64,000 nucleotides of DNA from DUOA01 sp012839095 (GCA_050951505.1 JBMNJE010000009.1:1-64000), one strand, 5' to 3'; shown: positions 45,773 to 55,922, counted from the first letter of the stretch. Notes: generated by a model from the letters alone, not told the origin. Made by a program: numbers and translations.

Positions 45773-46459
45773 GTGATACGTTTTGAAAATGTAACGATGG
45801 TATATGATAACGGCCATCGTGCATTGAACAATATAAATCTGACCATAGGAAACGGAGAGTTTGTATTTATAGTCGGGGAGAGCGGTGCCGGCAAATCCAC
45901 CCTGATCAAGCTCTTGCTGAAGGAAATTGATCCCACTGCCGGCAGCATATTTGTAAAAGATATGGATATTACCAAAATGAAGCGGAAGGACATTCCCTAC
46001 TACCGAAGAGGAATCGGTGTAGTATTTCAGGATTTCCGCCTGCTTCCCCATAAAACAGTTTATGAGAATGTTGCTTTTGCCATGGAGATCATGGAAGCTT
46101 CCAAAAAGGAGATCCGCCGTCAGGTACCGGCGGTTCTTAACATGGTGGGCCTTGCCCCCAAAGCCAACTCCTTTCCCGGCCAGCTGTCCGGCGGAGAACA
46201 GCAGAGAACTTCCCTGGCCAGGGCTCTGGTTAACAATCCTTCTATCCTGATTGCAGATGAGCCTACCGGTAACCTGGATACGGCAACTGCAGGTGAGATC
46301 ATGAAGATCATCAATATGATCAACCACAGGGGGACCACAGTTCTGATGGCCACCCATGCAAGGGAAATCGTGGACTCCATGAAAAAAAGAGTAATTACCT
46401 TGCATAAGGGTGCCATGGTATCAGACAAGGAGAAGGGGGAGTATTTCGTTGAAGCTTAG
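45773..46459 (+). CDS. ftsE: Cell-division ATPase FtsE
   Basis: 228 residues. ABC ATPase with Walker A GESGAGKST, Q-loop VVFQDFRLLPHKTV, signature LSGGEQQRTSLARAL, Walker B ILIADEPTGNLD and the H-loop ATHAREIV. It starts with GTG at 45773, behind GGGAGG. FtsE forms a complex with FtsX, encoded next with an 11-base overlap, and controls peptidoglycan hydrolases at the membrane. In Firmicutes this pair regulates CwlO-type endopeptidases. Confidence 0.95.
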   Translation: MIRFENVTMVYDNGHRALNNINLTIGNGEFVFIVGESGAGKSTLIKLLLKEIDPTAGSIFVKDMDITKMKRKDIPYYRRGIGVVFQDFRLLPHKTVYENVAFAMEIMEASKKEIRRQVPAVLNMVGLAPKANSFPGQLSGGEQQRTSLARALVNNPSILIADEPTGNLDTATAGEIMKIINMINHRGTTVLMATHAREIVDSMKKRVITLHKGAMVSDKEKGEYFVEA

Positions 46460-47357
46460 GACCTGGAAACGCATGGCAAAGCAGGGCTTTCACAATGTGT
46501 TCAGAAACCGGATTATGTCCCTGGCTTCCGTCAGTGCCATTGCTGCCGCTCTTTTTGTGCTGGGGCTGGTCCTGATGGTGGTTATGAATATTAACAACAT
46601 TGTTGCAAGCCTGGAATCCAAGGTGGAAGTTACCATATTTTTGAAGTCTGAAGCACAAAGGCTGGATATTCAGAGTCTGGAGAGGCAGATCAAAAGCTGG
46701 GAAGGGATCAGTGAACTGAGATTTGTTTCAAAGCAGGAAGCACTGAATACATGGAAGGAAGAGTGGGGCGATAAAAAATATCTCCTGGACGGTTATCATG
46801 CCGGCAACAATCCCTTGCCCGATTCATTCCACATCAAGCTGGAAAAACCTGAATATGTGGCCGATATTGTGGAAAAGGCCAATGCTTTCAAAATGGTGGA
46901 AAAGGTACAGTACAGCAAGGATGTGGTGGATTCCATATCCAGCATAGCATCCACTACCCGGATATTCGGCCTGATCATTGTTGCCGTTCTGATTGCCATG
47001 GCCATGATCATTATCCATAACACCATTCGTATATCCGTTTATTCCCGGCGCCGGGAAGTCAATATCATGAAGTACATCGGCGCTACTGACTGGTATATCC
47101 GCTGGCCTTTTTTGATGGAAGGCATGGTGCTTGGCCTGTTTGGAGCGGTGATTTCAGGCGGCCTGACAGCCGGTGTTTACTCCATGCTTGTAAGCCGCAT
47201 GAGCGGTTCACCTGTTCAGAGCAACCTGCTGTCCCTGTTTCAGCTGCTGCCGCTGGAACGGGTCATGTATCCTGTCTCTGCTCTCTTTCTGCTGGTAGGA
47301 GTCATGGTTGGGACAACAGCCAGTCTGCTTTCAATAAGTAGGCATTTGAGGGTTTAA
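46449..47357 (+). CDS. ftsX: Cell-division permease-like protein FtsX
   Basis: 302 residues with four membrane segments, the first at about 22-46 (VSAIAAALFVLGLVLMVVMN) and the others in the C-terminal FtsX half (RIFGLIIVAVLIAMAMIIIH; MEGMVLGLFGAVISGGLTAG). An outer domain lies between. I place the start at the TTG at 46449 (MKLRTWKRMAK) behind GGGGGAG, overlapping the end of ftsE; a longer in-frame start inside ftsE (46410) is less likely. A weak hairpin with T's (47369-47390) follows. Confidence 0.93.
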   Translation: MKLRTWKRMAKQGFHNVFRNRIMSLASVSAIAAALFVLGLVLMVVMNINNIVASLESKVEVTIFLKSEAQRLDIQSLERQIKSWEGISELRFVSKQEALNTWKEEWGDKKYLLDGYHAGNNPLPDSFHIKLEKPEYVADIVEKANAFKMVEKVQYSKDVVDSISSIASTTRIFGLIIVAVLIAMAMIIIHNTIRISVYSRRREVNIMKYIGATDWYIRWPFLMEGMVLGLFGAVISGGLTAGVYSMLVSRMSGSPVQSNLLSLFQLLPLERVMYPVSALFLLVGVMVGTTASLLSISRHLRV

Positions 47358-47405
47358 CCCCTAAGCTCAGCCCGATTCTGGGCTCTTTTTCTTAGAAAAC
47401 TTTTT

Positions 47406-47434
47406 TTGTATTAACTTTTGGTAGGTGCTATAAT
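47406..47434 (+). promoter_or_regulatory. SigA-type promoter of the S41 protease gene
   Basis: TTGTAT (47406-47411) and TATAAT (47429-47434) at 17-bp spacing, 35 bp before the protease start. Confidence 0.6.
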
Positions 47435-47468
47435 AAGTGATACAACCAGCAGATTTGGGAGGCATGTT

Positions 47469-48710
47469 ATGATCAGCAAAAAAGCAGCCGTGTTCTGGGC
47501 AATTATGCTAATCCTGTGCACGGCATTTTTCTCATCCTTTATTACCCTTAAGATTAATGAATATATGATGATCAGTCAGGGTGATGTGATACAGGCCAGT
47601 GAATATATGGAACTGAAGGATTTTTATCGGAAGTTCAATCAGATCAAGGGCGTTATGCAGGAGGAATATCTGGAGGAACCGGAACTGAAAGCCCTTCTGG
47701 AGGGTGCTTTGAAAGGCATGGTTGCCTCCGTCGGAGATCCTTATACATATTATCTGACAGCCGATGAATACCGTGATTTTCTGGTAAGCGTTGAGGGTAC
47801 CTATGCAGGTGTGGGGCTTTCTGTAACCATCAGCAATGACGACAATATGATAACCGTAGTAACAGCATTCAAGGGCAGTCCTGCCGCGGAAGCCGGCATT
47901 ATATCAGGAGACAAGATCATTGCCGTAAATGGTGAAGATGTGGACGGCTCCATGCTGGACGAAGCGGTCAGCAAGATGCGGGGTGAACCGGGTACCAAGG
48001 TGACGGTTACCATCTATCGTGACGGAGACATGCAGGATTACACCATAGAAAGGGCAATTATTGATATTCCTGATATGGAATACAGGATGCTGGACGGTGA
48101 AGTGGGTTATCTCTGGCTCTACCGTTTTGATCAGGGTTCCGCTCAAAACTTTGTGGATGCCTTGAATGATCTGCATTCAAAAGGGATGAAAGGTCTGATT
48201 CTGGACCTTCGCAGCAATCCCGGCGGTCTTCTCAATGAATGCGTGACTATTGCAGACATGCTGCTGCCTGAAGGTCTGGTCCTCTACAGCGAGGACAAAG
48301 AAGGCAATCGCCTGGAATACCCGACAAATGAAGAGCATATCGACATTCCTCTGGTAGTTCTGGTAAATGAATTCAGTGCCAGTGCTTCCGAGGTATTATC
48401 AGGTGCCATTCAGGATCATGAGGTCGGCCTTGTCATAGGGGAGACCACCTTCGGCAAGGGACTGGTGCAGACAATCAGGGGTCCTTTCAAGGAAGGGGAT
48501 GCAGTAAAGCTTACAACTGCACAATACTTTACGCCCAATGGCCGGAATATTGACAAGGTTGGCGTGGTTCCGGATATCAGGGTGGAGGAACTTGATGAAG
48601 CCTATGAGTTCATAAGGGAAAATCCCAGTGAAGAGCTTCCCCTTGAGCTGGATGCTCCTCTTTCCAGGGGCTTGACTGAGGTGAAAAAACTTCTCAGGGA
48701 AGGCGAGTAG
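47469..48710 (+). CDS. S41-family carboxyl-terminal processing protease with PDZ domain
   Basis: 413 residues. It has an N-terminal membrane segment (about 6-25), a helical region, a PDZ domain (about 110-190; GVGLSVTISNDDNMITVVTA) and the S41 core with LRSNPGGLLNECV, the catalytic Ser in NEFSASASEVLSGAI and the Lys in GETTFGKGLVQT. It is exported and trims wall or spore-related proteins. The ATG at 47469 has GGGAGG; an earlier in-frame start (47418) overlaps the promoter. It lies next to ftsEX, a conserved linkage in Clostridia. Confidence 0.93.
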   Translation: MISKKAAVFWAIMLILCTAFFSSFITLKINEYMMISQGDVIQASEYMELKDFYRKFNQIKGVMQEEYLEEPELKALLEGALKGMVASVGDPYTYYLTADEYRDFLVSVEGTYAGVGLSVTISNDDNMITVVTAFKGSPAAEAGIISGDKIIAVNGEDVDGSMLDEAVSKMRGEPGTKVTVTIYRDGDMQDYTIERAIIDIPDMEYRMLDGEVGYLWLYRFDQGSAQNFVDALNDLHSKGMKGLILDLRSNPGGLLNECVTIADMLLPEGLVLYSEDKEGNRLEYPTNEEHIDIPLVVLVNEFSASASEVLSGAIQDHEVGLVIGETTFGKGLVQTIRGPFKEGDAVKLTTAQYFTPNGRNIDKVGVVPDIRVEELDEAYEFIRENPSEELPLELDAPLSRGLTEVKKLLREGE

Positions 48711-48731
48711 GCCGTGAAGGAGGGTTGAATC

Positions 48732-49955
48732 ATGCCCGGATTCATTAAACTGTTGTTTACAGCTTTTGCCCAATCCATAACGAGCTTCCTTTATATTCTC
48801 ATGATTATGATGGTATATCTGCAAATCAAGAATAGGACCCAACTGGAAGAAACCTGGTTGGGTTTTCTTCGCGATACCGTGCAAAACCGGCTTATGAGCG
48901 GAATGCTGTACGGTATGATTGCAGGATTGGCAGCCAGTGCCCTGATTGTAGCCGCAGGCATTCCCATTGATTTCAATACAATACTGATTATCTGGCCCCT
49001 GGCCTTGATCCTTACCCTGCTGAACATCCGATATCTTTGTTTTGCCTATGCCGGAGGCCTGCTGTCCCTGGTCAGCCTGATTTTTAAATGGCCGGACATA
49101 AATGTTTCTGCAGTAATAGCTTTTATCGGGATTCTGCATTTGACTGAAAGCATGCTTATCCTGCTGGACGGTCACCGGGATGCCCTGCCCGTTGTGATGG
49201 AGCATCAACGCTTCAAGCCCATAGGAGCCTTTGTCATGAGCAAGCTGTGGCCTGTCCCCCTCATCATTCTGACCACTCCCGGCGGCATCCTGCCTGCAGC
49301 GGCGGGGAGAGGCATTCCCATGCCGGCCTGGTGGCCTGTCTTCAGCTTGCAGAATCAGGGCGGACTCATCCTCTTTCCCATAGCAGTCATCCTGGAATAC
49401 AGCGGTTTGGCCGTAACGGACGTTCCAAAAATGAGAACGCGGCTGGCAGGTACCCTGCTTGGCGCCTACAGCCTCTTAATGATAGGTGTGGCAGCCCTGT
49501 CCGTAAACAACTGGTGGCTGCAGCTTACAGGAGCTGCTTTAATGCCGCTGCTGCACGAGCTCATCTCCTACTGGACCAAAAGGGGTCAGCTTACAGGAAA
49601 GCCCGTTTTCGGTGCCCCCTGGAGAGGGCTTCGTGTACTGGATGTCCTTCCTGATAAGACGGGCAGCAGAATGGGCCTCATGCCTGGTGATATTATACTG
49701 AATGTAAACGGAAAGGGAGTCAACAGCCAGGAGATGCTACAGGAAATCCTGAGCAGTTCTCCTTCATACCTGTGGATGGATCTCAAACGAAGGGGCAGAA
49801 TGATATCGGTTGAAGTGAGAAATTTCAACAGAAATAAGGATGAACTGGGCATAGTAATAGTTCCCCGGAAGGCCAGCCGCCTCTTTCTTGCCGATGAACA
49901 ATACGGGCTGGCTTATACCATGTGGAAATGGCTGTCCCGTAGAAGGCAGCTGTAA
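48732..49955 (+). CDS. Polytopic membrane protein with C-terminal PDZ domain
   Basis: 407 residues. About eight hydrophobic segments occupy 1-290 (MPGFIKLLFTAFAQSITSFL; ILIIWPLALILTLLNIRYLC). A PDZ domain follows (about 295-375; RVLDVLPDKTGSRMGLMPGD with IILNVNGKGVNSQEML). Proteins of this plan often sit after ctp in Clostridia; the function is unknown, possibly a scaffold for the protease. The start ATG has GGAGG, 21 bp after the protease stop, so the two are cotranscribed. Confidence 0.82.
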   Translation: MPGFIKLLFTAFAQSITSFLYILMIMMVYLQIKNRTQLEETWLGFLRDTVQNRLMSGMLYGMIAGLAASALIVAAGIPIDFNTILIIWPLALILTLLNIRYLCFAYAGGLLSLVSLIFKWPDINVSAVIAFIGILHLTESMLILLDGHRDALPVVMEHQRFKPIGAFVMSKLWPVPLIILTTPGGILPAAAGRGIPMPAWWPVFSLQNQGGLILFPIAVILEYSGLAVTDVPKMRTRLAGTLLGAYSLLMIGVAALSVNNWWLQLTGAALMPLLHELISYWTKRGQLTGKPVFGAPWRGLRVLDVLPDKTGSRMGLMPGDIILNVNGKGVNSQEMLQEILSSSPSYLWMDLKRRGRMISVEVRNFNRNKDELGIVIVPRKASRLFLADEQYGLAYTMWKWLSRRRQL

Positions 49956-49973
49956 GGATGTAATCCGGATACC

Positions 49974-50801
49974 TTATGTATCTACAATACCTGACCGGTA
50001 CTCAGAGCCGTCCTGTTGTATTCTGATCATGACATTCTGTTTAACGTGACTTAACTGATTGGATGTGTTCCATCCAAATACATGGTATATACCGCTTTTC
50101 AGCCTGGAAGACAGATTAAAACTTTCTGTATATCGAATTACCTGACCGGGGGCAAGGGAAAGGCGGCCCAGTACCTGGGTAAAAGATTTGTCATCGGACC
50201 ACCGCCACAGGGCCAAACCGGAGGGGTAGGTAATTTTGAAGTCATACCTCTGGCTGGTTCTGTAATTCATTGTAATTGTGCGGCCGGACAGATTAATCTT
50301 TGTCAGTGACATCCTGATTATTTCTCCCGGCTGATATGCAGGCTTATCCAGAGACAGGACCATGAAGAGGCCGGACAGGAGCATATCAGCATGGCAGGGC
50401 GGAGTCTCTGAAGGATTGTTTATATCATCCAGCAGAAGTCTCCAGGTATTGGCATCCGCCTGGCCGGCAGGGTGAAGATTTCGGCTGAGCTGAAACCGGA
50501 TTAGGCTGTCTTCGACAGCAGCAGAGAAGGTGCCGTCTATCGGACCCTGGTAAAATCCAAGCCGGGCCAGCCGGCTTTGCAGCAGTGCAACTAAAGGCCC
50601 GCTGCTGTTTTTTTGAAAAGCAGGAAAGCAGCCTGCACTGGCGGCAGCAGACTGATGGAGAGGAATTCCAAGTATCTGACCGGGATATATCAAACAGGGG
50701 TCTGCTATGCGGTTGAAATTCATCAGGGTGCAAACGTCGGTTTTAAATCTTGCCCCTATGGTATAAAGACTGTCCCCGGGCTGGACAATATACTGAATCA
50801 T
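49974..50801 (-). CDS. LysM and peptidoglycan-binding protein with BsuPI-like domain
   Basis: 275 residues. One LysM domain (about 2-46; YIVQPGDSLYTIGARFKTDV), a PG_binding_1 domain (about 66-125; LLQSRLARLGFYQGPIDGTF) and a C-terminal beta-sandwich similar to the BsuPI proteinase-inhibitor domain (about 145-265; SLDKPAYQPGEIIRMSLTKI). No signal peptide is visible, as with many spore-associated LysM proteins such as SafA. It is probably a wall- or spore-bound protein. It is convergent with the PDZ gene and divergent from uvrB. Confidence 0.82.
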   Translation of the reverse strand: MIQYIVQPGDSLYTIGARFKTDVCTLMNFNRIADPCLIYPGQILGIPLHQSAAASAGCFPAFQKNSSGPLVALLQSRLARLGFYQGPIDGTFSAAVEDSLIRFQLSRNLHPAGQADANTWRLLLDDINNPSETPPCHADMLLSGLFMVLSLDKPAYQPGEIIRMSLTKINLSGRTITMNYRTSQRYDFKITYPSGLALWRWSDDKSFTQVLGRLSLAPGQVIRYTESFNLSSRLKSGIYHVFGWNTSNQLSHVKQNVMIRIQQDGSEYRSGIVDT

Positions 50802-51106
50802 GTGCCATTCCTCCTTTGGACCCCTGTGGGGTTTACACAGATCCTCCTGTATTTATATATATTATTTCCCAGCAAAACTATGCCTGCCAGTAAGGGAACG
50901 TTTCTGCCGGCCTCATGCCCCCTGCCGGAAGGAAAACGTTTCCTTTCATTTTATTATTAAAAAATTAAGGGAACGGGTGTTCTGTTCTGTTGACAAGTAT
51001 GTTATAATTATTACTCGAAGAGAAGCGATGCAGAATCAGGTTTACAACTGGATGGTTTTGGTTTAATACTACTAATAGAAGCAGCCGCCGTCAGGGAGGA
51101 AATATA
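50802..51106. promoter_or_regulatory. Intergenic region upstream of uvrB, with LexA box
   Basis: 305 bp between the LysM gene (minus) and uvrB (plus). GAACGGGTGTTC at 50971-50982 fits the Gram-positive LexA box (GAAC-N4-GTTC). A TATAAT lies at 51003-51008, about 20 bp after the box, so the box would cover the -35 region. An imperfect inverted repeat (GGAACGTTT ... AACGTTTCC) lies at about 50896-50943. Confidence 0.72.
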
Positions 51107-53095
51107 ATGAAGTTTGTTATAAAATCCGACATGGTTCCCCGGGGGGATCAGCCCAAGGCAATTGAACAATTGTCACAGGGAATCCTGGAGGGTAAGAAAT
51201 CTCAGACCCTGCTGGGTATAACCGGTTCGGGAAAAACCTTTACAATGGCCAATGTAATAGAGAGGGTACAGCGTCCTACACTGGTGCTGGCTCACAATAA
51301 GACTCTGGCGGCACAGCTGTGCAGTGAATTCCGCGAAATCTTTCCGGACAATGCGGTGGAATATTTTGTCAGCTATTACGATTATTATCAGCCGGAGGCT
51401 TATGTCCCTTCCAGCGACACCTATATTGAAAAGGATGCCTCCATTAATGATGAGATCGACAAGCTCCGCCACTCAGCCACTGCCGCCCTGCTGGAGCGCA
51501 GGGACGTAATCATTGTGGCCAGTGTTTCATGTATTTACGGCCTGGGTAATCCAAACGAGTACAGGGACCTGATGCTTTCCCTCCGGCCGGGAATGGTGCG
51601 GGAACGGGATGATGTGCTCCGCAGACTGGTGGATATACAGTATGCGCGCAATGATATGAACTTTGTCCGTGGCACCTTCAGGGTGCGGGGAGACGTGCTG
51701 GAAATTATACCGGCCAATACCTTTGATAAAGCCATACGAGTGGAATTCTTCGGTGATGAAATCGACAGGATTTCTGAAATCAATATCCTGACAGGTGAAA
51801 TTCTGGGCTATCTTTCCCATGCGGTGGTTTTCCCCGCATCCCACTATGCCGCTTCCCGGGATAAAATCGAGAAGGCCGCATCAATGATAGAAAGGGATTT
51901 GGAAGAACAGCTGGAGAAGCTGGAGGGCCGGAACAAGCTGCTGGAGGCTCAGCGCCTGCGTCAGCGCACCAATTTTGACCTGGAAATGATGCGGGAAATC
52001 GGATACTGTACCGGTATCGAAAACTATTCCAGGTATTTGGACGGGAGAAGCCCCGGTCAGCCGCCCTACACCCTGCTGGATTATTTTCCTGAAGATTTTC
52101 TGCTATTCGTGGATGAATCCCATGTGACCCTGCCTCAGGTAAGGGCCATGTATGCCGGCGACCGTTCCAGAAAGGAGACCCTGGTGGAATATGGATTCCG
52201 CCTGCCTTCAGCCCTTGACAACCGGCCATTGACCTTTGAGGAGTTCAACAGCAGGCTGAATCAGGTGATTTATGTCAGTGCCACTCCTGCTGATTATGAA
52301 CTTGAGCGTTCATCCAATGTGGTGGAACAGATTATCCGGCCTACCGGCCTTGTGGATCCAGAGATAATAGTAATGCCGGTACAGGGCCAGATCGATCATC
52401 TGCTGACACAGATAAGGGAAAGAACAGACAGGAAGGAACGGGTTCTGATAACCACCCTTACCAAAAGAATGGCGGAAAGCCTGACCGACTTTTTGAAGGA
52501 AATGAATGTGAAGGTAAGATATCTGCATTCCGATATCGATACCCTGGAAAGAATGGAGATTATCAGGGATCTGCGGCTGGGCGTTTTCGATGTGCTGGTC
52601 GGCATCAACCTGCTGCGTGAAGGCCTGGATCTGCCGGAGGTTTCCCTTGTGGCCATTCTGGATGCAGACAAGGAAGGCTTCCTGAGATCCCAGACTTCCC
52701 TGATCCAGACCATTGGACGGGCAGCCCGAAATACCAATGGAACGGTTATAATGTATGCCGACAACATTACCGACTCCATGCGCTATGCCATAGACGAAAC
52801 CAACCGCAGAAGAAGCATGCAGATTGAATACAACCGTCTGCACAATATTACGCCCCAGACCATATTAAAGGAAGTTTACGATAAAATTGAGATTACCAGG
52901 GCTGCCGAGGAGCATTCCCCCTATGAGATCCAGGCGGAAATGACAGCCGAAGAAAGAGAAAAGAAAATAAGGCTCCTTGAAAAGGATATGAAGGCAGCAG
53001 CTGCTGCCCTGGAATTTGAGGCAGCGGCCAGACTGCGCGACCAGATGATGGAGCTTATCAGACAACAGGAGGAAGCAGGAGAAGCAGATGAGTAA
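51107..53095 (+). CDS. uvrB: Excinuclease ABC subunit B
   Basis: 662 residues, full length. Walker A in LLGITGSGKTFTMANVI, the beta-hairpin tip YYDYYQPEAYVP, the DEAD-like FVDESHVTLPQV, the late helicase motifs (VLITTLTKRMAESLTDFLKE; GINLLREGLDLPEVSLV; SLIQTIGRAARN) and a C-terminal UVR helix pair (about 620-655). It verifies damage for nucleotide excision repair. The start ATG has GGGAGGAAA. The end overlaps the start of uvrA by 8 bases. Probably SOS-controlled. Confidence 0.98.
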   Translation: MKFVIKSDMVPRGDQPKAIEQLSQGILEGKKSQTLLGITGSGKTFTMANVIERVQRPTLVLAHNKTLAAQLCSEFREIFPDNAVEYFVSYYDYYQPEAYVPSSDTYIEKDASINDEIDKLRHSATAALLERRDVIIVASVSCIYGLGNPNEYRDLMLSLRPGMVRERDDVLRRLVDIQYARNDMNFVRGTFRVRGDVLEIIPANTFDKAIRVEFFGDEIDRISEINILTGEILGYLSHAVVFPASHYAASRDKIEKAASMIERDLEEQLEKLEGRNKLLEAQRLRQRTNFDLEMMREIGYCTGIENYSRYLDGRSPGQPPYTLLDYFPEDFLLFVDESHVTLPQVRAMYAGDRSRKETLVEYGFRLPSALDNRPLTFEEFNSRLNQVIYVSATPADYELERSSNVVEQIIRPTGLVDPEIIVMPVQGQIDHLLTQIRERTDRKERVLITTLTKRMAESLTDFLKEMNVKVRYLHSDIDTLERMEIIRDLRLGVFDVLVGINLLREGLDLPEVSLVAILDADKEGFLRSQTSLIQTIGRAARNTNGTVIMYADNITDSMRYAIDETNRRRSMQIEYNRLHNITPQTILKEVYDKIEITRAAEEHSPYEIQAEMTAEEREKKIRLLEKDMKAAAAALEFEAAARLRDQMMELIRQQEEAGEADE

Positions 53096-55922
53096 GGATG
53101 TATTGTACATCAGAGGTGCCCGTGAGCACAATCTGAAGGATGTTGAAGTAGCCATACCCAGGGAGAAGTTTGTAGTTCTGACCGGTGTCAGCGGTTCCGG
53201 AAAAACATCCCTGGCTTTTGATACCATATATGCAGAAGGACAGCGCAGGTATGTTGAATCATTGTCCGCTTATGCCCGCCAGTTCCTTGGTTTGATGGAA
53301 AAGCCCGATGTGGATTATATTGAAGGCCTGTCCCCGGCCATCTCCATCGATCAGAAAACCACCAGCCGGAATCCCCGTTCCACCGTAGGTACAGTTACGG
53401 AGATTTATGACTACTTGAGGCTGCTCTATGCCAGGGTCGGCATACCCCACTGCCCCAGGTGCGGCCAGAGGATCCACCGACAGTCCGTGGATCAGATGGT
53501 GGATGCCATAATGAAGCTGCCCCAGCGCAGCCGCATTCAATTGCTGGCGCCCCTTATAAGGGGAAAGAAGGGGCAGCATGTCAAGCTCCTTGACGGCATT
53601 CGCAGGGAAGGCTATGTCAGGGTGAGGATAGACGGCGAAATGCGGGAGCTGAGTGAGGAAATTGTTCTGGACAGGAACAGGAAGCATACAATTGAAGTTG
53701 TGGTGGACAGGCTTATAATCCGGGATGATATTCAGAAGCGTCTGGCAGATTCCCTGGAAACGGTTCTTGCTCTGGGAGGCGGTTTGGCCATAGTGGATGT
53801 AATAGACGGAGACGAGTACCTATACAGCCAGAACTATGCCTGTCCTGACTGCGATATCAGCATGGAGGAACTGGATCCCCGGATATTTTCATTCAATACC
53901 CCTTACGGGGCCTGTGAGAAATGCAATGGCCTGGGCACCCTTATGGAAATCGATCCTGACCTTGTTCTGCCCAATCGGGAACTGTCCCTGCTGGAAGGTG
54001 CCCTGACAGCACCGGGCTGGAATATGTCCAACGGAGACAGCGTAGCCAATATGTATATGAAAGCCCTGGCCAAACGCTATGGATTCCGCCTCGATACCCC
54101 CGTAAAGGATATGGAGCCTGACCATATCAACCGGATTCTCTATGGTACCGATGGGGAGAAGCTGAAAATCAGCTACAACCGGGGGCAGAGCAGCGGTTCC
54201 TTTACAGCTGCCTTTGAAGGGATTATTCCCAATCTGGAACGCAGGTACCGGGAAACCAATTCTCAGTACTCAAAGGATGAAATTGAATCGCTGATGAGCA
54301 CCAAACCCTGTCCCAAGTGTAATGGAGCCAGGCTGAAGCCTGTCTCTCTTGCTGTTACGGTAGGCGGAAAAAACATAGATCAGCTTACCAGAATGTCCAT
54401 CCGGGAATGCTCCGATTTCTTCAGGAGCCTGCAGCTGTCTGAAATGGAAACCATGATTGCACATCAGGTTTTGAAGGAACTGAAGGCCAGGCTTGGCTTT
54501 CTGATGGATGTGGGGCTGGATTACCTGACCCTGTCCCGTTCAGCCGGCTCCCTTTCCGGGGGAGAGGCCCAGCGCATACGTCTGGCTACCCAAATAGGGT
54601 CCGGACTGATGGGTGTTTTGTATATCCTGGACGAGCCCAGCATCGGCCTGCACCAGCGGGACAATGAACGGCTGATCAAAACGCTGAAAAACCTGCGGGA
54701 CCTGGGCAATACCCTGATCGTGGTAGAGCATGACGCGGATACCATGCTGGCCTCCGACTATCTGATAGATATCGGTCCGGGTGCAGGTGTTCACGGAGGG
54801 GAAATAGTGGCCACCGGCACGCCCCGGGAGGTCATGGCCAATCCCCATTCCATAACCGGCCGGTATCTGTCCGGGGCAGAACGAATACCGGTACCTTCCG
54901 GCCGCAGACAGCCCAATGGGAAATGGCTGAAGATTCTTGGGGCCAGACAGAACAATCTGAAAAATGTGGATGTAAGCTTTCCGCTGGAGGTCATCACCTG
55001 TGTAACAGGGGTCTCGGGCTCGGGAAAAAGCTCCCTGGTCAATGAGATTCTTTACAAGAGTCTGGCCAGACAATTGAACAGGGCCAACACAGTATCAGGT
55101 GATCATGACGGCATTGAAGGCGCAGCTTATCTGGACAAGGTTATCAACATCGATCAGTCTCCCATAGGCCGTACGCCCAGATCGAACCCAGCCACCTATA
55201 CCGGTGTCTTTGACTTGATACGCGATGTTTTTGCCATGACCAATGATGCCAAAATCCGGGGCTATACAAAAAGCCGATTCAGCTTCAATGTAAAAGGCGG
55301 CCGCTGTGAGGCCTGCCGGGGAGATGGAATCCTCAGAATTGAAATGCACTTTTTGCCGGATGTTTATGTCCCCTGTGAAGTATGCAAGGGCAGACGCTAT
55401 AACAGGGAAACGCTGGAGGTCAGGTATAAGGGAAAGAACATCGCCGACATACTGGATATGACGGTAGAAGCTGCACTGGAGTTTTTCAAAAATATACCCC
55501 GTCTGCAAAGAAGACTGCAAACCCTGTACGATGTAGGTCTGGGTTATATGAAGCTGGGGCAGCCTTCCACCACCCTGTCCGGAGGAGAAGCACAGCGAAT
55601 TAAGCTTTCCAATGAGCTTGGCCGCAGGAGTACCGGCCAGACCCTTTATATCCTGGATGAGCCCACCACCGGCCTGCATGCGGATGACGTCAAAAAGCTG
55701 ATTGCCATTTTGCAGCGTCTGGCGGAGGGAGGCAATACAGTTATAATTATAGAGCATAATCTGGATGTAATCAAAACAGCCGATTATATTCTGGATCTGG
55801 GGCCGGAAGGAGGCGACAGAGGCGGTGAAATTATAGCGTGCGGAACACCGGAGGAAGTTGCCAAGAATGCAAAAAGCTACACAGGCTTGTTTCTGAAGAA
55901 GGTACTGGAAAGAGGATACTAA
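53088..55922 (+). CDS. uvrA: Excinuclease ABC subunit A
   Basis: 944 residues, full length. Two ABC ATPase modules: Walker A GVSGSGKTSLAFDT (about residue 30) and GVSGSGKSSLVNEI (about 640), signatures SLSGGEAQRIRLAT and TLSGGEAQRIKLSN, and zinc fingers of the CxxC type (CPRCGQ; CPDC ... CEKC; CEAC ... CEVC). It recognises DNA damage as a dimer and loads UvrB. It is translated with uvrB through overlap. Confidence 0.98.
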   Translation: MSKDVLYIRGAREHNLKDVEVAIPREKFVVLTGVSGSGKTSLAFDTIYAEGQRRYVESLSAYARQFLGLMEKPDVDYIEGLSPAISIDQKTTSRNPRSTVGTVTEIYDYLRLLYARVGIPHCPRCGQRIHRQSVDQMVDAIMKLPQRSRIQLLAPLIRGKKGQHVKLLDGIRREGYVRVRIDGEMRELSEEIVLDRNRKHTIEVVVDRLIIRDDIQKRLADSLETVLALGGGLAIVDVIDGDEYLYSQNYACPDCDISMEELDPRIFSFNTPYGACEKCNGLGTLMEIDPDLVLPNRELSLLEGALTAPGWNMSNGDSVANMYMKALAKRYGFRLDTPVKDMEPDHINRILYGTDGEKLKISYNRGQSSGSFTAAFEGIIPNLERRYRETNSQYSKDEIESLMSTKPCPKCNGARLKPVSLAVTVGGKNIDQLTRMSIRECSDFFRSLQLSEMETMIAHQVLKELKARLGFLMDVGLDYLTLSRSAGSLSGGEAQRIRLATQIGSGLMGVLYILDEPSIGLHQRDNERLIKTLKNLRDLGNTLIVVEHDADTMLASDYLIDIGPGAGVHGGEIVATGTPREVMANPHSITGRYLSGAERIPVPSGRRQPNGKWLKILGARQNNLKNVDVSFPLEVITCVTGVSGSGKSSLVNEILYKSLARQLNRANTVSGDHDGIEGAAYLDKVINIDQSPIGRTPRSNPATYTGVFDLIRDVFAMTNDAKIRGYTKSRFSFNVKGGRCEACRGDGILRIEMHFLPDVYVPCEVCKGRRYNRETLEVRYKGKNIADILDMTVEAALEFFKNIPRLQRRLQTLYDVGLGYMKLGQPSTTLSGGEAQRIKLSNELGRRSTGQTLYILDEPTTGLHADDVKKLIAILQRLAEGGNTVIIIEHNLDVIKTADYILDLGPEGGDRGGEIIACGTPEEVAKNAKSYTGLFLKKVLERGY

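Noticed and set aside
45503..46405. A 300-codon open frame on the minus strand across ftsE
   Set aside because: Antisense to ftsE and the end of the PucR-type gene, H- and Q-rich with no plausible fold.
50990..51008. TTGACA followed by TATAAT before uvrB as a promoter
   Set aside because: The spacing is only 7 bp, so they cannot be the -35 and -10 of one promoter. The TATAAT is kept as a -10 with a weak -35 under the LexA box.
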